64,000 nt of DNA, taken from Xanthostigma xanthostigma (Eukaryota; Arthropoda; Insecta; Raphidioptera; Raphidiidae). The notes beneath the pieces are model-generated. The model had not been told where the DNA came from. It did not search any database and saw only the letters and a program-made list of their open reading frames with translations. Positions within the stretch are counted from its first letter, which is position 1. The number at the start of each line of letters is the position of its first letter. The DNA lies in NCBI GenBank assembly GCA_963575645.1, contig OY754465.1, positions 62,001-126,000 of the forward strand, written 5' to 3'. Positions 39,367-49,943 of this stretch are shown here, in pieces. A program made the translations under genes and the position numbers.

Positions 39367-41100
39367 GGTTATCAAACGTTTATAAAGTTGTAACTTTATT
39401 GCAGAGTGTTACATTTTAAAGTTATCAAAAATCATCCCCGAATAAAACAAAATTTCTGTTTAGTTTCATGTTTGAACATTTCTGCCATAAAATAAACTTT
39501 TTCACAATACAGCGAAACAAGACCTACTAAATTTTATAGTCACGTGTGGTGTATTTTAAATATTCATGTGACATAGTAAAATATGGCCCCGCGGGGCCCA
39601 GGAAAGGTTAACAAAATTTATTATCATTGTTACAACCCTGTTGAGTCATTATAATTTGCCGAGTAATCATGATTGCTATATATGTACATTATTATGAGAA
39701 AGCCAAGCGAATGCGACACCCTGATAAAGGGAGAGAGAAAGAGAGAGATTATAGAACTATATAGAGATAGGACGAACACAAACAGTTGTGTGTAGCAGTG
39801 CAATGGCTTCATTAATTTTATTGTGCACTGTGCATGCGATGCTCATAGAATATTGAAAACCGCGTTTACTGTGCAAAGGCAAAGCGTCCATATAAACCAG
39901 AAATACATTGAAATCGAATGCCGGATTTAAACAGAACGTGTTGTTCCGGAACAGTCAGAAGTTTCGAACTTTTAGAAAACGTAAAAGTAAATGCAGATCC
40001 GCGCACTACTTTGGATCGGTTCGATACCATTATCGAATCGGCAGAGCTTTTTTTTAGACAGCTCTTCGCAGCCCTCTAGAGATTTGTTGACACCCTTCCG
40101 AAAAGATCGTATAACAAGCTACAATTTTAGCAAAAAAATATGACAGAAAAAAAATCAAAAAAATGTAGTTCAAAGTTCATGTGTAAAATTCAAAGTCGAG
40201 AATAGTTAAGAATACGCCTGATTGAGTTGCCGTTTTTGCCATGCTTCACCGTCAGTTTTAAGTAAATACAGAGTCGCGAATGTTTTATATGTACGCAGTG
40301 TAACCCTTTTATATGAGTTCGCAAAACAAAGTAATTTGATTTTAATTTTTATTTTATTGTAATGCATAGAACAATCATCGTCGACATAATCTCATTGTAC
40401 TAATGGCCCTTTGAAATTAAACAAATCCGTTTAACAATGATTGTGATTGCACCAAACTAAGTTAAATGAACTCAAATAATTAATCAATGAACGGTGAAAA
40501 TTATTTAAGCATCCGACGTGTTTGGTTATCAATTTGCGTTATAAACTATTTTATTATTTAATACCTGTACAACATGTCCGTAATTTGTTATCAAAAACAC
40601 TAATTTCAAAATCGTTGAGGGAAAGTTTTGTTGGGAAACAATTAAAAAAAAAAATACGTGTGGCACTCGGGGACTACCGCGGTAAAGCTATTGCATATTC
40701 TTTTTAGGTCTTTAAGTTTTCTTCTCTATACAACGAAAATAGCTAGGTATAAAATTAATAAGGTATAAATAGTGTAATTACACACCAAAACAATTATTCA
40801 TTCAAAAAATTTGAACAAAAAGAACGATATTAAGAGTTTGATCATAGAATTTCGCGCGATGTACATTTATATAGATATAATATCGAAGAATCTCGTTAGA
40901 GATTCTTTTCTGTGCTAAATGCCGACGTACTATCTCTAACGTATTCTTATACATTGATTTTGCCTAGCTCCCATATAACGCCGTGTATATGAGACGAGTT
41001 TCCAAGTTTTATAGTTCTGTGACCACGTGACTTTCATAGGACCGATTTTTCGTATCACCCATATATACTTCTGTACCACAATAACAGCTTATACTACGAG
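39367..41100. other. Non-coding, nothing recognised
   Basis: Only a 9-bp hairpin AAGAATCTC-gtta-GAGATTCTT (40886-40907) just before TTCTGTGCTAAAT, a phrase that recurs in the 41.7-42.3 kb hairpin. Confidence 0.4.
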
Positions 41101-41102
41101 GG

Positions 41103-41185
41103 TGCCCGTGGACGAGTGGTTACGACGTTAGACTAGTAATAACACTAATAACAGGGTCTCGGGTTCGATTCCCAGCAGCATCATT
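41103..41185 (+). pseudogene. tRNA-Ser-like sequence or SINE head
   Basis: GTGGACGAGTGGTTACGACG looks like a tRNA-Ser-type A box region, and GGGTTCGATTCCC is a perfect T-arm/B box. The acceptor ends GGTGCCC and GCAGCATC pair only partly. The anticodon arm (TTAGACTAGTAATAACAC) is disrupted by a duplicated TAATAACA. A decayed tRNA copy or the pol III head of a SINE is likelier than a working tRNA. Confidence 0.5.
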
Positions 41186-41739
41186 GGAAAAGTTTTTTTT
41201 TTCTACTCCATTTTATTTCCACTTGATATTTATATATAATCATATATTTTTTTGTAATTTTTAATTTTTTTACATTTTTCATTGTTTTTTTTATTTTTAA
41301 TTTATTTTCTCAATTTTTTTCTCATATACCTACATATTTTTATTTCTTTTTTAATTTTTAATTTTTTATTTTCTTGTTTTTTGAAAAATACACTTTCGTC
41401 AAATTTTTTATTAAAAAATAACAAAATATATGATTGAAGTTAGATTTAAATAATTTAATTTATTAAAAAACATATTTATCATATAAAGTGCAACAAAAAT
41501 TAAAAAGTGGAAAGTTTTCAAAGTGAAACTTCTTTTTTTAATGCAAAAGAAGTATTTTACAAATGATATGAAAAAAATTTTGTATTTTTAATGGTTGGCC
41601 TTGTTCATTGATTTTTTTTTCATGCCTTCAAAATTGGCCTTCATGGAATCTGTGGCCTCTTAATTCTAAAAATGCACATATGTTTATTTTTTGGAGAAAA
41701 AATAAAAATAATGTCTCACACTTTGGAAAAAGACGTGAA

Positions 41740-42301
41740 ATCTTAAAAAAAAAACTTCGGAGAAGTAAAAACTTCGTTCTGTGCTAAATTCAAAAACTCG
41801 AGGCGACTGAATCTCAGAATTATAACTTAAAAAAAAAAAGAATTTCGAGGCAGACAAGAAATTGAAATCAAGCTCGAAATTCTGTGCCTAAGACGTCGAA
41901 AAAAAAAATGAATTTCGAGGCAGACAAGGAATTGAAATCCAACTTCGAAATTCTGTGCTTATAAAAGCTACAAAGCAACAGCAAAAAAAAGTGCACAGAC
42001 GGCGTTTTTTTAGTGGTAACTAAAGGAGTTATGCGAACACCGTCTTTGCATTTTTTTTGCTGTTGCTTTGTAGCTTTTATAAGCACAGAATTTCGAAGTT
42101 GGATTTCAATTCCTTGTCTGCCTCGAAATTCATTTTTTTTTTCGACGTCTTAGGCACAGAATTTCGAGCTTGATTTCAATTTCTTGTCTGCCTCGAAATT
42201 CTTTTTTTTTTTAAGTTATAATTCTGAGATTCAGTCGCCTCGAGTTTTTGAATTTAGCACAGAACGAAGTTTTTACTTCTCCGAAGTTTTTTTTTTAAGA
42301 T
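41740..42301. repeat. Almost perfect 560-bp hairpin with nested inverted units
   Basis: Arms of about 260 bp (41740-42003 and 42040-42301) are near-identical mirrors around a roughly 35-base loop. Each arm contains two related roughly 60-70 bp units of the form GAATTTCGAGGCAGACAAG..CTCGAAATTCTGTGC, each with its own 10-bp inverted pair GAATTTCGAG/CTCGAAATTC. If transcribed it would give a very long double-stranded hairpin. There are no coding features. Confidence 0.9.
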
Positions 42302-42638
42302 CATATATACTTTCTCTGCACATAACCTAAATAATTTAGGTTATTTTTATAGCAGTATTATATATAAATTCATCTATACACAAATAAAGATAGAATCAGT
42401 TATGAGCAATTAGCAGCTAGTCTACACGCATACGTCTAGTCGCACGCACACAAACACCGTGCCGAAGTCTGTCGAACTGAAACGACGTTAGACGATGAAC
42501 GGCTTTCAACGCCGCACCGCTGTGCCGGTCGGAGTGGGGGGTGTTAGGTTTTTTTTTCGTTACGGAATTTCTTGATTCGGTCGCCGCGCTCAAAGCCCGC
42601 GATAGAAGCTATGCAATAGCTTAATAATAATAATTTAT
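42302..42638. other. Non-coding with a CpG-richer patch
   Basis: 42430-42600 is clearly richer in CG than its surroundings (GCCGCACCGCTGTGCCGG, GTCGCCGCGC). It could be a relict repeat or a regulatory patch; nothing decides. Confidence 0.3.
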
Positions 42639-43089
42639 AAAAACAAGAAGCCCGACTGCACAAAAATGATATTAAATAGCTAAAAAGAGGATTATCTCAA
42701 CAATATAGCCATACTATACCCGACATTGTCCGAGAGATTTTTTAGATAGCTTTCGGTATCAAGACGAGTAAGTATCGGGGCGAGAATTGTCAGATCCCAA
42801 TTATTTTATTTAAAATTCATGATGTTTGAAAAGCTTCAAGGCATCGAAAGTTACGCCACTGAATGAGCTAAGAGAAAGGCCAATATCCACTAAGTATAGG
42901 TATTAGTCTGATCGGCCCGCTAAACCATATCTGATGACCACTTAAGAGGACCCAGATACACTCTTATAGTTAGAACTGTTGAATGCAACAAGTAAATTAT
43001 ACTTCGCAATCATTTGCCATAACCAAATTTGAAATGTCAGGAAATTTTCAATAATGAACTCAAAAAGCTCTCGCTTATAGTATAAATGA

Positions 43090-43800
43090 ATTTTCAAATT
43101 GTTATTCTTTTTAAACGCTTTATATTAGTTTGGGTTGTAACTATGTATGTAACTAACTATGTATGTATGTCCGTAACGGAATCTTTGAGCATAATTTTCA
43201 CCAATTTCCCGAAGTCTGATTAATTTGAAACTTTGCATACGTATCAAGGACCGATGACAATGCAATAATTTGATAACAGTTTCCCATTATCCTTATTAGG
43301 ACCCCCAGGATTAATAAATTCTTTTAAATCTTTGAGCATAATTTTCACCAATTTCCCGAAGTCTGATTAATTTGAAACTTTGCATACGTATCAAGGACCG
43401 ATGACAATGCAATAATTTGATAACAGTTTCCCATTATCCTTATTAGGACCCCCAGGATTAATAAATTCTTTTATAGATCCTCTGTAGTAAACGCTTTATT
43501 TTCACCAATTTCCCGAAGTCTGATTAATTTGAAACTTTGCATACGTATCAAGGACCGATGACAATGCAATAATTTGATAACAGTTTCCCATTATCCTTAT
43601 TAGGACCCCCAGGATTAATAAATTCTTTTATAGATCCTCTGTAGTAAACGCTTTATTTTCACCAATTTCCCGAAGTCTGATTAATTTGAAACTTTGCATA
43701 CGTATCAAGGACCGATGACAATGCAATAATTTGATAACAGTTTCCCATTATCCTTATTAGGACCCCCAGGATTAATAAATTCTTTTATAGATCCTCAAAC
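43090..43800. repeat. Tandem array of family C unit, four copies
   Basis: Units are nearly identical, including AACAGTTTCCCATTATCCTT and GGACCCCCAGGATTAATAAA, with TAGATCCTCTGTAGTAAACG at two junctions. Near-identity suggests recent amplification or homogenisation. Confidence 0.9.
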
Positions 43801-43812
43801 TAAAAAAGTGAA

Positions 43813-44037
43813 AAATAAAATATAGTTTAAAAAAAACTAAAAAACACGCTTTATATCGGACTAAAAAGTAAAAAATAATTGTTTTAAAATAAGCTTAAAA
43901 AGCGTTGGGCGCTCGATGTACGAAAATGTGGAACAAAGCGCCCCACGCTTTTTAAGCTTATTTTAAAACAATTATTTTTTACTTTTTAGTCCGATATAAA
44001 GCGTGTTTTTTAGTTTTTTTTAAACTATATTTTATTT
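43813..44037. repeat. Palindrome of family C2
   Basis: Same plus-strand sequence as the palindrome at 23563-23787, but the tandem unit lies on its left instead of its right. Confidence 0.9.
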
Positions 44038-44215
44038 ATTTATATGAGTATTCACATCTATACGTAACATATTATTGTCATCAAATTGTTATTAAAATAG
44101 CTATACATGTGTATGCTAAATACTTTTGTGCGTTTTAAAATTAATAATTAATTAATAGAACGATAAAAAACGTTCTAACTGTGATAAAAATACTCTGATA
44201 AGATTAAATAGTAGA

Positions 44216-44330
44216 TAATAATAATAATAATAAATTTATTGCACAAAAAAATACAAAGTAGGTATGTATATGACGTCTCAAAATACAATGTAAAATTAAT
44301 TTATAGACGCTCGGCAATTGAGGCCATTAG
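44216..44330 (-). repeat. Possible LINE 3' end with (AAT)n tail
   Basis: (ATA/AAT) repeats followed by AAATTTATTGCACAAAAAAA, on the minus strand GCAATAAATTTATTATT, the usual look of CR1/Jockey-group 3' ends. No coding remains. Confidence 0.35.
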
Positions 44331-46071
44331 TTATGTTCGGTATAGTTTCAATGTTTTTATTATATCATTTTTTGTGTCAAAATTTTTTATAAAAAAAATC
44401 GATGTTTCGAATTTTATGACATTACTAGTAACTTAAACATCAACAACTAAAATTTATCAAACTATGTATATCCTTAATAAGGTTCTCTGACACACATTTT
44501 TTCGATAAAACGAAAGATCTTTAGACTTTTTATTCGTATTCATCTTCTAAAATGATAATTTTTTCAATTCGATTGGTTACTACAAACTGCTCTTAAAATA
44601 CTACCACAGTAGAGATCACTTCATGGCTACAGTAACTGCCCTCGATGTCACCGTCTGTGATGGCTTGTCCCCAAGCTCGGAATTTTATAAAGTCAATCAG
44701 GCGCATGCGCAAACACAACCTGAGTTCGCTCAGTGCATCAACAAAACTATAGAATAAAAAGAATGCATGCATAATTAACAATTTAGATATAGGTATATGA
44801 AATTTCAAATAGTCAAAGTATAGGTATCTAGGTATATAACAATTTGAAATAGAAATTTTTTAATAAAACCGATCAGATTTTAATTTTACAAGACGTTAAT
44901 TAAAATTTTACGATTGTGATAATTAGTATTTAAAAAAATAAATTAACTACTGTTATATGGACACGTAAATAGAAAATATAAATGGACATTCATTATCTGC
45001 TATAGCTCTTCTTAAGTATTTAACCGCTATACTAGGCGTTTCTAATTACTTGCTTTCAGGGATGGCAGAGTTTGTTTATTAGTTTTATTCAAGGAAGAGA
45101 TTTTATACAGGTATACCTAGTAATTTCATTAATATTATTCAATATATTATTGCCACCATATAATTTTATTATAACATAGTTTTTTGATCGTTCTCGTTCA
45201 ACTAAAATTTTTTTTTCTATTCCTCAGAAAAATTAAAGGATAATAAATATGACTATCACGCGCGTGCGCCTACACTCGTGCAATGACGACACAAATCCTA
45301 CGCGACGAACTCGTAAAAACATGCTCTACCTGTTTGTATTATAGCGATGGAAATCTAATGGTCTTTTATAACTAGAAAGTTCGACCGGCCGTCACTGTAC
45401 TTAACTAGTTAACAGACGTTTTATTTTCAAAACGAATGTTCCTCATTTGGCTACATAAACTCCATTTTGTCAAAAATTTCAACGTGCTTTTCTTTAGCTG
45501 ACGGTGCCACAAAAAATCGTATCGAATTGCAAATGTATTGTACGATCTCCCGTAATACCTATCATTAATAAAACGACATTGGTGAATGAATTAATGGAAT
45601 TGAATACTGAATGAATGGAACATATTCTTAGATTAAATTAACGGTCAGCCCTGATACGAACTACTGACGATGTAAAGAGTACCGGTGAAAGGAAAAAATG
45701 ACCAGCCGAACGCAACACATTCTACGACCTCCTGTAGTCTCACGAGTGCAATTTTCTATAAGACCTTTGACCTTGAATACGCGTCTCGAAAATAATTAAT
45801 AGCCATGCATATCGTATCGTCTACATCCATACTTGCATATCCGTATAGCTTCTTCGCATATCTGGAGAAACTGATTTTTGAAAAATCGTCTTTAATGTAA
45901 TTTTTAACAGTAAATTGCATATGCTTTTTTTTGTTACATTAAAAGAAACAAAAAATACATTTTTAATTCATTGTTCATATATATTATATAGAGTACCTGT
46001 GCTTAGAAATAATTTCAGCGCAAAAAAGTTGCCGCTCAAAAATATCAAAAAAACGCTAATATAATTGAAAA
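44331..46071. other. Non-coding, nothing recognised
   Basis: No gene or element supported. Confidence 0.4.
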
Positions 46072-46427
46072 CAGTTGTGTGGTTTTAAGAAACCACGACG
46101 CAAGTGAAACTTTTATTGGATTGTCGGCGTTGGATTGTAGACACTTATCCATCACGATTAATTATAAACAACAATATTCACATGAATACACGAATAAAAA
46201 CATGTAAACACTGTACAGCACTTGCCCGCATGACAGACTGATTATGTGTTATACATACTACACGGTCAGCTGATGCTAACCATAGGCGCCGCCATATTGG
46301 CCTTGGCTGCTCTACCGAGCGCCTACTCCGAGCGCCTTTCACATTACCCCTACTCCGCGGCCGCCTGTAATGCGACATGCAATAGACGGCCAGAAAAATT
46401 CGGGGCGATAGAATAAAAGTTTCACTT
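46072..46427 (-). mobile_element. Family D repeat, copy D1
   Basis: Read on the minus strand: 5' end AAGTGAAACTTTTATTC, roughly 300-bp body with GCGGCCGCGGAGTAGGGG and AATATGGCGGCG, then the inverted partner AATAAAAGTTTCACTT, a GTGGTTT-ctta-AAACCAC hairpin and CACACAACTG before a T run. GC-rich for this region. The minus-strand ORF starting MSHYRRPRSRG is a by-product of this repeat, also open in D3. Confidence 0.75.
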
Positions 46428-47007
46428 TAAAAACGCAAATAAGTATAATTAAAAATAAAATTATTATAATATTCCATCGCTGTATGTTTTATTGATAATA
46501 AAGAGTAGAAGAATATCAGGTTACTAAGTAGTAATAAAATCATTTTATGAAATGAAAATTGCAACCATAAATATTTTAACGCGTGTATCACGTATTATAT
46601 TATAGTATAATATTTTATGAGTGTCGTTAAAAACCGTTTACCAAATTACTTATATGTTGTTTGCCGTATTGGTGGCTTCTTATAAAAAAACTAGCCGTTA
46701 CCTGCGGCTTCGGACGTATTTGAATCATCACTTCAAAGCACCGGGTTTTCTAAGATAACGATACCCCGTGTTCATAGAAGAACCTATACTACTAGATGTA
46801 GTTTGTATCATTCGGAAAAAATAACGAAAATTAATCTGATATTTGTTTTACGTTAGTTTTCAATCGATCTTGACGAAATTTTAGAATTTGAAAGGATACG
46901 AAAGAGGGGAAAAGAAGCAGCAGCACAGCTCCAGGCAGCGCAAGTAGAGGCACGACTGTATTCAAAAACCGCACATGTGATACAAGAATATTAAATAGCA
47001 ATAATTT
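46428..47007. other. Non-coding, degenerate dispersed repeat
   Basis: CTAGCCGTTACCTGCGGCTT at about 46690 recalls common insect repeats. Nothing else seen. Confidence 0.4.
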
Positions 47008-47025
47008 AATAAACGAATGAAGAAG
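47008..47025. repeat. Left target-site duplication of the Jockey-like LINE
   Basis: AATAAACGAATGAAGAAG, matching 51263-51280 at 17 of 18 bases. Confidence 0.85.
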
Positions 47026-47216
47026 AGTAGAAATTTTTATTTACAATTTTTATATTTACAATTATTTACATTTGCTCAGTGTATATTTACAAAATTTTCC
47101 AACTGATTTTGTGTTGTGTTTAATTATTAATTACAAAAATTATTGTTTTGATTTTAATTATAATGCTGTAAAAAAAAGCGGAGAAAAAAAAAACAGTACT
47201 TGATAATATTTGCTGT

Positions 47217-49943
47217 TTAGTTGTCATTAACTATTATGTATTTTAATCTTTTATGCTTGTGTTTTATTTTGTCGTCATAGTTTGCTATATTTTTAATTAA
47301 AACGTTTGAATTTTTGTTAATAATGGAATAAAATTTTCTTGAAATATTGCGAATGTGTTCTGTAATGTGTTCTATGCTTAGTGATTTATGTATTTCCGAT
47401 ACTTTCATATACCTGGGAAAATTTCCGACAATACGCAAAGCTTTGTTTTGGGCAATTTGAAGTTTTCTGAGGTTTGTTTTACAGGTATAGCTCCAGGCTG
47501 GGCAAGCATAAATAAGTGTGGGTCTAATGACGCATTTGTATAATATCATTTTGTTTTTTAAATTAAGCGAGGACTGTTTGTTAAACACGGGAAAAAGTTG
47601 ATATATGGTTGCGTAAGTTTTGTTAATGATGTTGTTTATGTGTTTAGTGAAAGTGAGTTTTTTGTCGAGATATAATCCCAGGTATTTGACAGTATCGGAA
47701 GTGTGAATTTCTTGATTGTTAAATTTTATTTTTGCATGCTGTGTGTTCGGTCTTCGTTTTGTCAGTATCATAAATTCAGTTTTGTTGCTATTAGGTTTTA
47801 TTCTCCACCTATGAAAAAATTTTGAAATTACTGCTAAGTGTTTGTTTAGTCTATTGGTGATAGTGTCTATTCTAAATGAATTTGTGAATATAGCAGTGTC
47901 GTCTGCGTAGATTGATAATGAGGTGTATTTATTTTTAGGAATGTCATTTATGTATAGGTTAAACAGTACAGGACCCAAAATGGATCCCTGTGGAACCCCG
48001 GCATCAATGTGTCGTGAGGAGGAAGGGACATTATTAACGTAGACAGAAAAATGACGTTCAGTGATATATGTAAAAATGAGTTTAATGAGGTAGTCTGGAA
48101 ATTTGTATTGGATTAATTTAAAAATGAGACCTTTATGCCAGACGGTATCGAAGGCTTTTTCGATGTCCAGTAAAACTAAACCGGTATGCTTTTTTTCGTT
48201 AAAGTTTTTTGTAACGTTATCAACTACTCTAGCTAGTTGATGTACAGTGGAGTGCTGTTCGCGAAAACCAAATTGCTCATTTATTAGTATGTTATTATTA
48301 TTTATATGATTGCACAATCGTCTGTGTATTATTTTCTCAGCTATTTTGCTTAAACTAGTTAATAAGCTGATAGGCCTGTAGTTTTCGGGAGAATTGTGAT
48401 TTTTTTGGGGTTTTGGTATAGCGACTATTTTAGCTGTTTTCCAGATTTTTGGGAAATATGACAAGATCATTATTTTATTTATTATGATTGTCAAACTAAT
48501 AATGGTTTTTTTCGTAAGATTTTTAATAATTTGATTTGAGAGACTGTCAATACCAGGCGCTTTGTTATTTTTTAGTTTGTTTATTATTTTTTTGATTTCT
48601 GTAGGAGAAGTTAATTTGATAGTAGTTGGATCAGTATCTGTGTTAATCAGTTTTCTGACAGTGATGTTTACTTTTCTAATGTGACTTGCATTACTTAAGT
48701 TGTTATTTTGATTGTGCACGTGTTCGAATACGTCTGCTAGTACATTGGCTTTTTGTTCGGAGGTGTAATAAGTGATGTTATCTTTGGACAACGGGGGAAT
48801 TTGTGGTTTCTGTTTTTTAAATATTTTTGTTACCTTCCATAAGGTGCCAGTTTGTGGTTTAAGTGTTTCTAAAAATGAGGACCATTTTTTATTTTTGTAA
48901 TTGTTTATTTTATTTTTAATTATATTTTGCAATTTAGTTACTAAATGAGATAGATCTTTATTTCTGTTTGCTTGAAATTTTCTGCGTACGAGGTTTTTAA
49001 TTTTAATTAAATTTTTAATATTATTAGGCAGATCAGGTAATTGAGAGACATTTTGTTTTTTCGGGATCGAAATTTCTGTTGCAGTTTTTATGGTGTTAAG
49101 GAAATACTCGGTTTCGGCATTTAATTCATTTGTGTTACGAATAATTGGATTAATTCTGATGTGTTCGTCCAGATATTTGTTAAATTTTATCCAGTCAGCA
49201 TTTTTAAGATCCATATTGAAATTTTTGGTTTTAGGAGTTGCTTTTATGTATAAAGAGAAATAGACGGGATTATGGTCCGAGCTTAGTATTGGGAGAGATT
49301 TTAGTTCAGATATGAAATCATTAAGATTTTTATTTAGAGCTATGTCAATAACGCTAGGACGTCTGTTGGCTTGAGTCGGATAATGTGTGGGCTGTGGTGG
49401 GGCATTTATGTGAAAATTGTGTCTTAAAGATAGGTTTAGTAGCGTGTTTCCATTTTTATTATTTGTGTAGTTGTTCCAGGCAACATGCTTGGCATTTAGG
49501 TCACCGCAAATTATTACTTTGTTGTTAAGATTAAGAAGCTTTGCAATATCTCTGTGGTGTAAGTATTTGTTAGGTGGGTTATAAACTGTAACAATTGTAG
49601 TGTATGTGCTATTATTATTATTATTATTATTACTTTTGAGTTTTATATTAATAGCAACTGCTTCGATGCCATTTAGATTTTGAATACATAATTGATAATG
49701 CCGTATTTTATTATTTACAATCATTAATACGCCTCCGCCAAGTGCGTTTCGATCATGTCTATAGATGTTGTAACCGGGAACTTTAATTTTATTTTTATTA
49801 TCAAAATGCGTTTCGGTTATGCCGACTATATCAAGTTTTTTTAGTTTAATACAATCAATGAGTTCACCTATTTTATGTTTTAATGAATTTGCGTTCCAGA
49901 ATAAGATTTTTAATTTTTTATTTTTGATCACTTCCATTATCAT
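47217..49943 (-). CDS. LINE ORF2, endonuclease and reverse transcriptase
   Basis: 908 residues, intact. Residues about 10-230 form an apurinic-type endonuclease: FWNANSL (15-21), GITETHFD (41-48), GDLNAKH (147-153) and SDHNPV (222-227) are the usual metal-binding and catalytic motifs. The reverse transcriptase follows: NKAPGIDSLS (460-469), YRPISLLTSLSKIAEK (522-537), LLDIEKAFDT (591-600), GVPQGSILGPVLFNLYINDI (649-668), and the catalytic YADDTAIF (679-686). The C-terminal region (YLGLYLDKKLTF.., IRPTLIYACPAWS) is also conserved. No RNase H domain is seen. It nicks genomic DNA and copies the element RNA in place. The run of Asn at 105-111 is a small in-frame AAT microsatellite. Length and order are those of a full Jockey-clade ORF2. 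Confidence 0.95.
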   Translation of the reverse strand: MIMEVIKNKKLKILFWNANSLKHKIGELIDCIKLKKLDIVGITETHFDNKNKIKVPGYNIYRHDRNALGGGVLMIVNNKIRHYQLCIQNLNGIEAVAINIKLKSNNNNNNNSTYTTIVTVYNPPNKYLHHRDIAKLLNLNNKVIICGDLNAKHVAWNNYTNNKNGNTLLNLSLRHNFHINAPPQPTHYPTQANRRPSVIDIALNKNLNDFISELKSLPILSSDHNPVYFSLYIKATPKTKNFNMDLKNADWIKFNKYLDEHIRINPIIRNTNELNAETEYFLNTIKTATEISIPKKQNVSQLPDLPNNIKNLIKIKNLVRRKFQANRNKDLSHLVTKLQNIIKNKINNYKNKKWSSFLETLKPQTGTLWKVTKIFKKQKPQIPPLSKDNITYYTSEQKANVLADVFEHVHNQNNNLSNASHIRKVNITVRKLINTDTDPTTIKLTSPTEIKKIINKLKNNKAPGIDSLSNQIIKNLTKKTIISLTIIINKIMILSYFPKIWKTAKIVAIPKPQKNHNSPENYRPISLLTSLSKIAEKIIHRRLCNHINNNNILINEQFGFREQHSTVHQLARVVDNVTKNFNEKKHTGLVLLDIEKAFDTVWHKGLIFKLIQYKFPDYLIKLIFTYITERHFSVYVNNVPSSSRHIDAGVPQGSILGPVLFNLYINDIPKNKYTSLSIYADDTAIFTNSFRIDTITNRLNKHLAVISKFFHRWRIKPNSNKTEFMILTKRRPNTQHAKIKFNNQEIHTSDTVKYLGLYLDKKLTFTKHINNIINKTYATIYQLFPVFNKQSSLNLKNKMILYKCVIRPTLIYACPAWSYTCKTNLRKLQIAQNKALRIVGNFPRYMKVSEIHKSLSIEHITEHIRNISRKFYSIINKNSNVLIKNIANYDDKIKHKHKRLKYIIVNDN

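Larger units (their letters stand above)
42639..44037 (-). mobile_element. Family C element, copy C2, with four tandem units and palindrome
   Basis: The left end AAACAAGAAGCCCGACTGCA matches the right end of C1 in inverted form, so C2 is in opposite orientation. Four tandem units (about 43090-43800, spacing 147-157 bp; key text AATTTCCCGAAGTCTGATTA, AAGGACCGATGACAATGC) lead into the palindrome. The expected other end after the palindrome is missing, so the copy is truncated there. Confidence 0.65.

Noticed and set aside
43090-43800. CRISPR-like regular array
   Set aside because: Units of about 150 bp are repeated whole, with no repeat-spacer alternation, in eukaryotic DNA.
34543-46071. Upstream Pgant2 exon encoding the usual PDTRH-type segment
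   Set aside because: I searched the minus strand for this motif and found no match with a suitable phase and donor.
46178-46378. ORF MSHYRRPRSRG.. also present at 59608-59808
   Set aside because: Lies wholly inside family D, is broken in D2, and has no protein-like conservation between D1 and D3.
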